Shown: positions 61,401 to 64,000 of the stretch, one piece after another
How positions within the stretch are numbered: position 1 is the first letter of the stretch
Layout of the letters: each line of letters opens with the position of its first letter
Assembly (NCBI RefSeq): GCF_052857255.1
Contig: NC_135497.1
Span: forward strand, 180,267,478-180,331,477
Length of the DNA stretch: 64,000 bases
Source: Amblyomma americanum
Lineage: Eukaryota; Arthropoda; Arachnida; Ixodida; Ixodidae
Reading direction: 5' to 3'
The notes under the pieces: generated by a model
What the model saw: only the letters and a program-made list of their open reading frames with translations
Databases searched by the model: none
What the model was told of the DNA's origin: nothing
Made by a program: the position numbers and the translations under genes

Positions 61401-64000
61401 GGCGGCTAGCTTCGGCAGAGAGAAGACAGAATATTTTTGTTCTAAAAATTCAGAGAGCACTTGAAAGTTGCCACTTCTGTTGTTCTTCATGCGACGCATC
61501 ATGGCGTCAAAGACACCCGGGAAAAGCTGGGCCAGAAGAACGGTAATAGATTCTCTTTGCTATATTTCCCAGCATTGCATTTACATGTGTCCTAATAGAC
61601 ATTCTAAAACACAATCTGAGCCACCCGTTTTTCTGTATTGTTTGCAGAGACGAAGGAGCTGCAAGGCAGCTAGCTTCGGCAGAAAGAAGACATGGATTAA
61701 CTTTGTTTAAAAAAATTCAACAACCAGTTTACAGTCGGCACTTCTGTTGTTCTTCATTCGACGCATCATGGCGTCAAGCAGACACAGGAAAAACCTGAGG
61801 CCGAACAATGGTAATGGATTCGCATTCCTTTCTTTTGCAACATTGCATATACCAGTGCCCTTAGAGACGTTCCAAAACACAATTCTGAATCATACGTTTT
61901 TCTGAATTGTTTGCAGAGACGCTGGAGCTGCGAGGCGGCTTGCTTCGGAAGACAGAAGACATGGAATTATTTTCTTTAAAAAGATTCAACCCCACTTGAT
62001 TGTCGGCACTTCTGTTGTTCTTCATGCCACGCATCATAGCGTCAAGCAGACCCAGGAAATTCCTGAGCCCGAACAATGGTAATAGATTCGCGGTGCTTTA
62101 TTTTGAAACCTTGCACTTTCAAGTGCCCTTAGAGACATTCCAAAACACAATTCTTTACCATCCGTATTTCTGTATTTTTTCAGACGAAGGAGCTGCAAGA
62201 CGGCTAGCTTCGGCAGAGAGAAGACAAGGAATATTTTTGTTTTAAAAATTCAGCGACCACTTGAGAATCGGCACTTCTGTTGCTCTTCATACGACGCATC
62301 GTGGCGTCAAAGACACCAAGGAAAACCTGGGCCAGAAGAACGGTAATAGATTCCCATTGCTATATTTTCCAACATTGCATTTTCATGTGTCCAAAGAGAG
62401 ATTTCAAAACAATCTGAACCATCCGTATTTTTGTATTTTTTGCAGAGACGAAGGAGCAGCAAGGCGGCTAGCTTCGGCAGAAAGAAGGCATGGATTAACT
62501 TTGTTTAAAAAAATTCAACAACCAGTTTACAGTCGGCACTTCTGTTGTTCTTCATGCGATGCATCATCACATCAAAGACAGCCAGGAAAACCTGGGCCAG
62601 AAGAACGGTAATAGATTCTCTTTGCTATATTTCCCAGCATTGCATTTACATGTGTCCTTATAGACATTCCAAAACACAATCTCAACCACCCGTTTTTCTG
62701 TATTGTTTGCAGAGACGAAGGAGCTGCTGGCCGGCTAGCTGCGACAGACAGAAGACATGGAATATTTTTGTTTAAAAAATACAGCGACCAATTGAGAGTC
62801 GGGACTTCTGTTGTTCTTCATGCGACGCATCATGGCGTCAAAGACACCAAGGAGAACCTGTGCCAGAAAAACAGTAATAGATTCCCTTTGCTATATTTTC
62901 CAACACTGGATTTACATGTGTCCAAAGAGAGATTTCATAACAATCTGAACTATCCGTTTTTCTGCATTGTTTGCAGAGACGAAGGAGCTGCTGGCCGGCC
63001 AGCTGCGGCAGACAGAAGACGTGCAATATTTTTGTTTAAAAATTCTTCGACCTCTTTAGAGTCGGGGCTTCTGTTGTTCTTCATGCGACGCATCATGGCG
63101 TCAAGCAGACAGAGGAAAAACCTGAGTCCGAACAATGGTAATGGATTCGCGGTGCTTTATTTTGCAACCTTGCACAGTGCCCTTAGAGACATTCCAAAAC
63201 AAAATTCTTTACGATCCGTATTTCTGTATTTTTTTGCAGAGACCAAGGAGCTGCAAGACGGCTAGCTTCGGCAGAGAGAAGACAAGGAATATTTTTGTTT
63301 TAAAAATTCAGCGACCATTTGAGAATCGGCACTTCTGTTGTTCTTCATGCGACAGATCATGGTGTCAAGCAGACCCAGGAAAATCATGGTCCAGAAAAAT
63401 GGTAATTGATTCCTTTTACTATATTTTCCAACATTGTATTTAATAGTACCCTTAGAGATTATTCCAAAACACAACACTGAACCATTTGTTTTTCTACATT
63501 GTTTGCAGAGACGCAGGAGCCGCAAGGCGGCACTTCGGCAGACAGAAGTTATGAAATATTTTTGTTTAAAAAATTCACTGAGTTCTGTTGTTATTCATGC
63601 GACGCATCATGGCGTCAAAGACACCCAAGAAAACCTGGGCCAGAAGAAAGGTAAGAGATTCCCTTTGCTATATTTTTCAACAATGCATTTACATGCGTCC
63701 TAAGAGACATTCCAAAACACTATAGGAACCATCCGTTTTTCTGTACTGATTGCAGAAACGCAGGAGCTGCAAGGCGGCTAGCTTCGGCAGAGAGAAGAGA
63801 ATGAATATTTTTGTTCCAAAAATTCAGTGAGCACTTGAGAGTCGGCACTTCTGTTGTTCTTCATGCAACGCATAATAGCGTCAAGCAGACCCAGGAAAAT
63901 CCTGAGCCCGAACAATGGTAATAGATTCGCGTTGCTTTATTTTGCAACATTGCACTTTCCAGTGCCCTTAGAGACATTCCAAAACAATTCATTACCATCC
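58461..64000 (+). repeat. Array block 10, cut by the window end
   Basis: Exon-like starts lie at 58649, 58914, 59182, 59447, 59711, 59980, 60054, 60321, 60585, 60850, 61119, 61384, 61648, 61917, 62184, 62446, 62713, 62977, 63240, 63509 and 63756. Parts match 8.8-9.6 kb (offset about 51,517) and 9.6-9.9 kb (offset 53,639). The exon-like part after 63509 has lost about 17 bases of the conserved CACTTGAGAGTCGGCAC core. The last module runs off the window inside its intron-like part. Confidence 0.82.
59980..60053 (+). repeat. Truncated 74-base module
   Basis: Same junction, with a private GCTGCGTGGCGG. It is the only one right of 28 kb. Confidence 0.85.

Larger units (their letters stand above)
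1..64000 (+). repeat. Giant tandem array of exon/intron-like 265-base modules
   Basis: The whole window is one head-to-tail array of about 245 modules in one orientation. Acceptor-like ends recur every 262-269 bases. Each module has a pyrimidine-rich tract ending in CAG, a 159-163 base exon-like part beginning AGACGAAGGAGCTGC or a close variant, a G|GTAAKAG donor, and about 105 intron-like bases. Two exon-end superfamilies exist: a 'K' end (TCAAAGACACC...CAGAAGAACG) and an 'S' end (TCAAGCAGAC...CGAACAATG), and each travels with its own intron subtype. I recognise no protein family, rRNA, tRNA or known satellite in it. Both window ends cut modules, so the array continues on both sides. A spliced non-coding RNA locus or a decayed tandem-exon gene are the main readings; a plain satellite with fortuitous splice motifs is the alternative. 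Confidence 0.95.

Noticed and set aside
1..64000. The many open frames of 60-130 codons on both strands as genes
   Set aside because: They are the same few frames repeated in each module. Most need TTG or GTG as first codon, run across the splice-like sites, and have no ribosome-site or promoter context. Minus-strand ones are reverse readings of the same conserved DNA.
1..64000. A CRISPR array
   Set aside because: Spacing is regular, but there is no short repeat with unique spacers. The whole 265-base unit is conserved, and no cas genes are present.
1..64000. Ribosomal DNA spacer, tRNA cluster or telomeric repeat
   Set aside because: No rRNA or tRNA segments, no short telomeric hexamers and no transcription-terminator motifs of rDNA spacers are visible.

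Overview
The window is, from end to end, one tandem array. It has about 245 head-to-tail modules of roughly 265 bases (264-269 in most cases), all in the same orientation, and no recognisable unique gene. Each module has the anatomy of an exon followed by a short intron. A 159-163 base exon-like part starts after a pyrimidine-rich tract ending TTTGCAG or TTTTTTCAG. It ends at a donor of the form G|GTAATAG, G|GTAAGAG, G|GTATTAG or G|GTAAAAG. About 103-107 bases of intron-like sequence follow. This points to a eukaryotic genome. One short foreign insert near 10.0 kb reminds me, from memory only, of dispersed repeats in hard ticks, so an ixodid tick is my best but weak guess.

I do not call any protein-coding gene. 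The exon-like part has no stable length modulo three: the first five are 161, 162, 163, 159 and 160 bases. A central A/T homopolymer tract slips between copies, and different copies close different reading frames. The open frames of 60-200 codons visible on both strands are repeats of the same few frames read through the modules. I favour a spliced non-coding transcript (long ncRNA or piRNA-precursor type) or a satellite descended from a tandem-exon gene, but transcription cannot be shown from sequence.

Layout: 1-8,390 is a patchwork of module subfamilies, copied almost collinearly at 15,591-24,780. Part of it (about 1.9-5.3 kb) occurs a third time at 11.85-15.23 kb. 8,391-11,851 holds the 118-base insert. 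24,781-30,854 continues the same subfamilies. From about 30.9 to 53.7 kb the subfamilies change. There is a 14-module (3.68 kb) higher-order repeat in two full copies and one rearranged copy, a 5-module (1.33 kb) tandem duplication at 46.5-49.1 kb, and a 3.38 kb segment repeated 9,264 bases apart. 53.7-64.0 kb returns to subfamilies like those of 8.5-10 kb and 24-30 kb.

The array evolves by unequal exchange in whole-module steps. Its splice-like dinucleotides are nevertheless kept almost everywhere: I found four clear donor losses and a handful of shifted acceptors. Nine truncated 74-base modules share one deletion junction, and three copies of a chimeric 27-base microexon-like segment share another. 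All coordinates were read by eye, so counts may be off by one or two.
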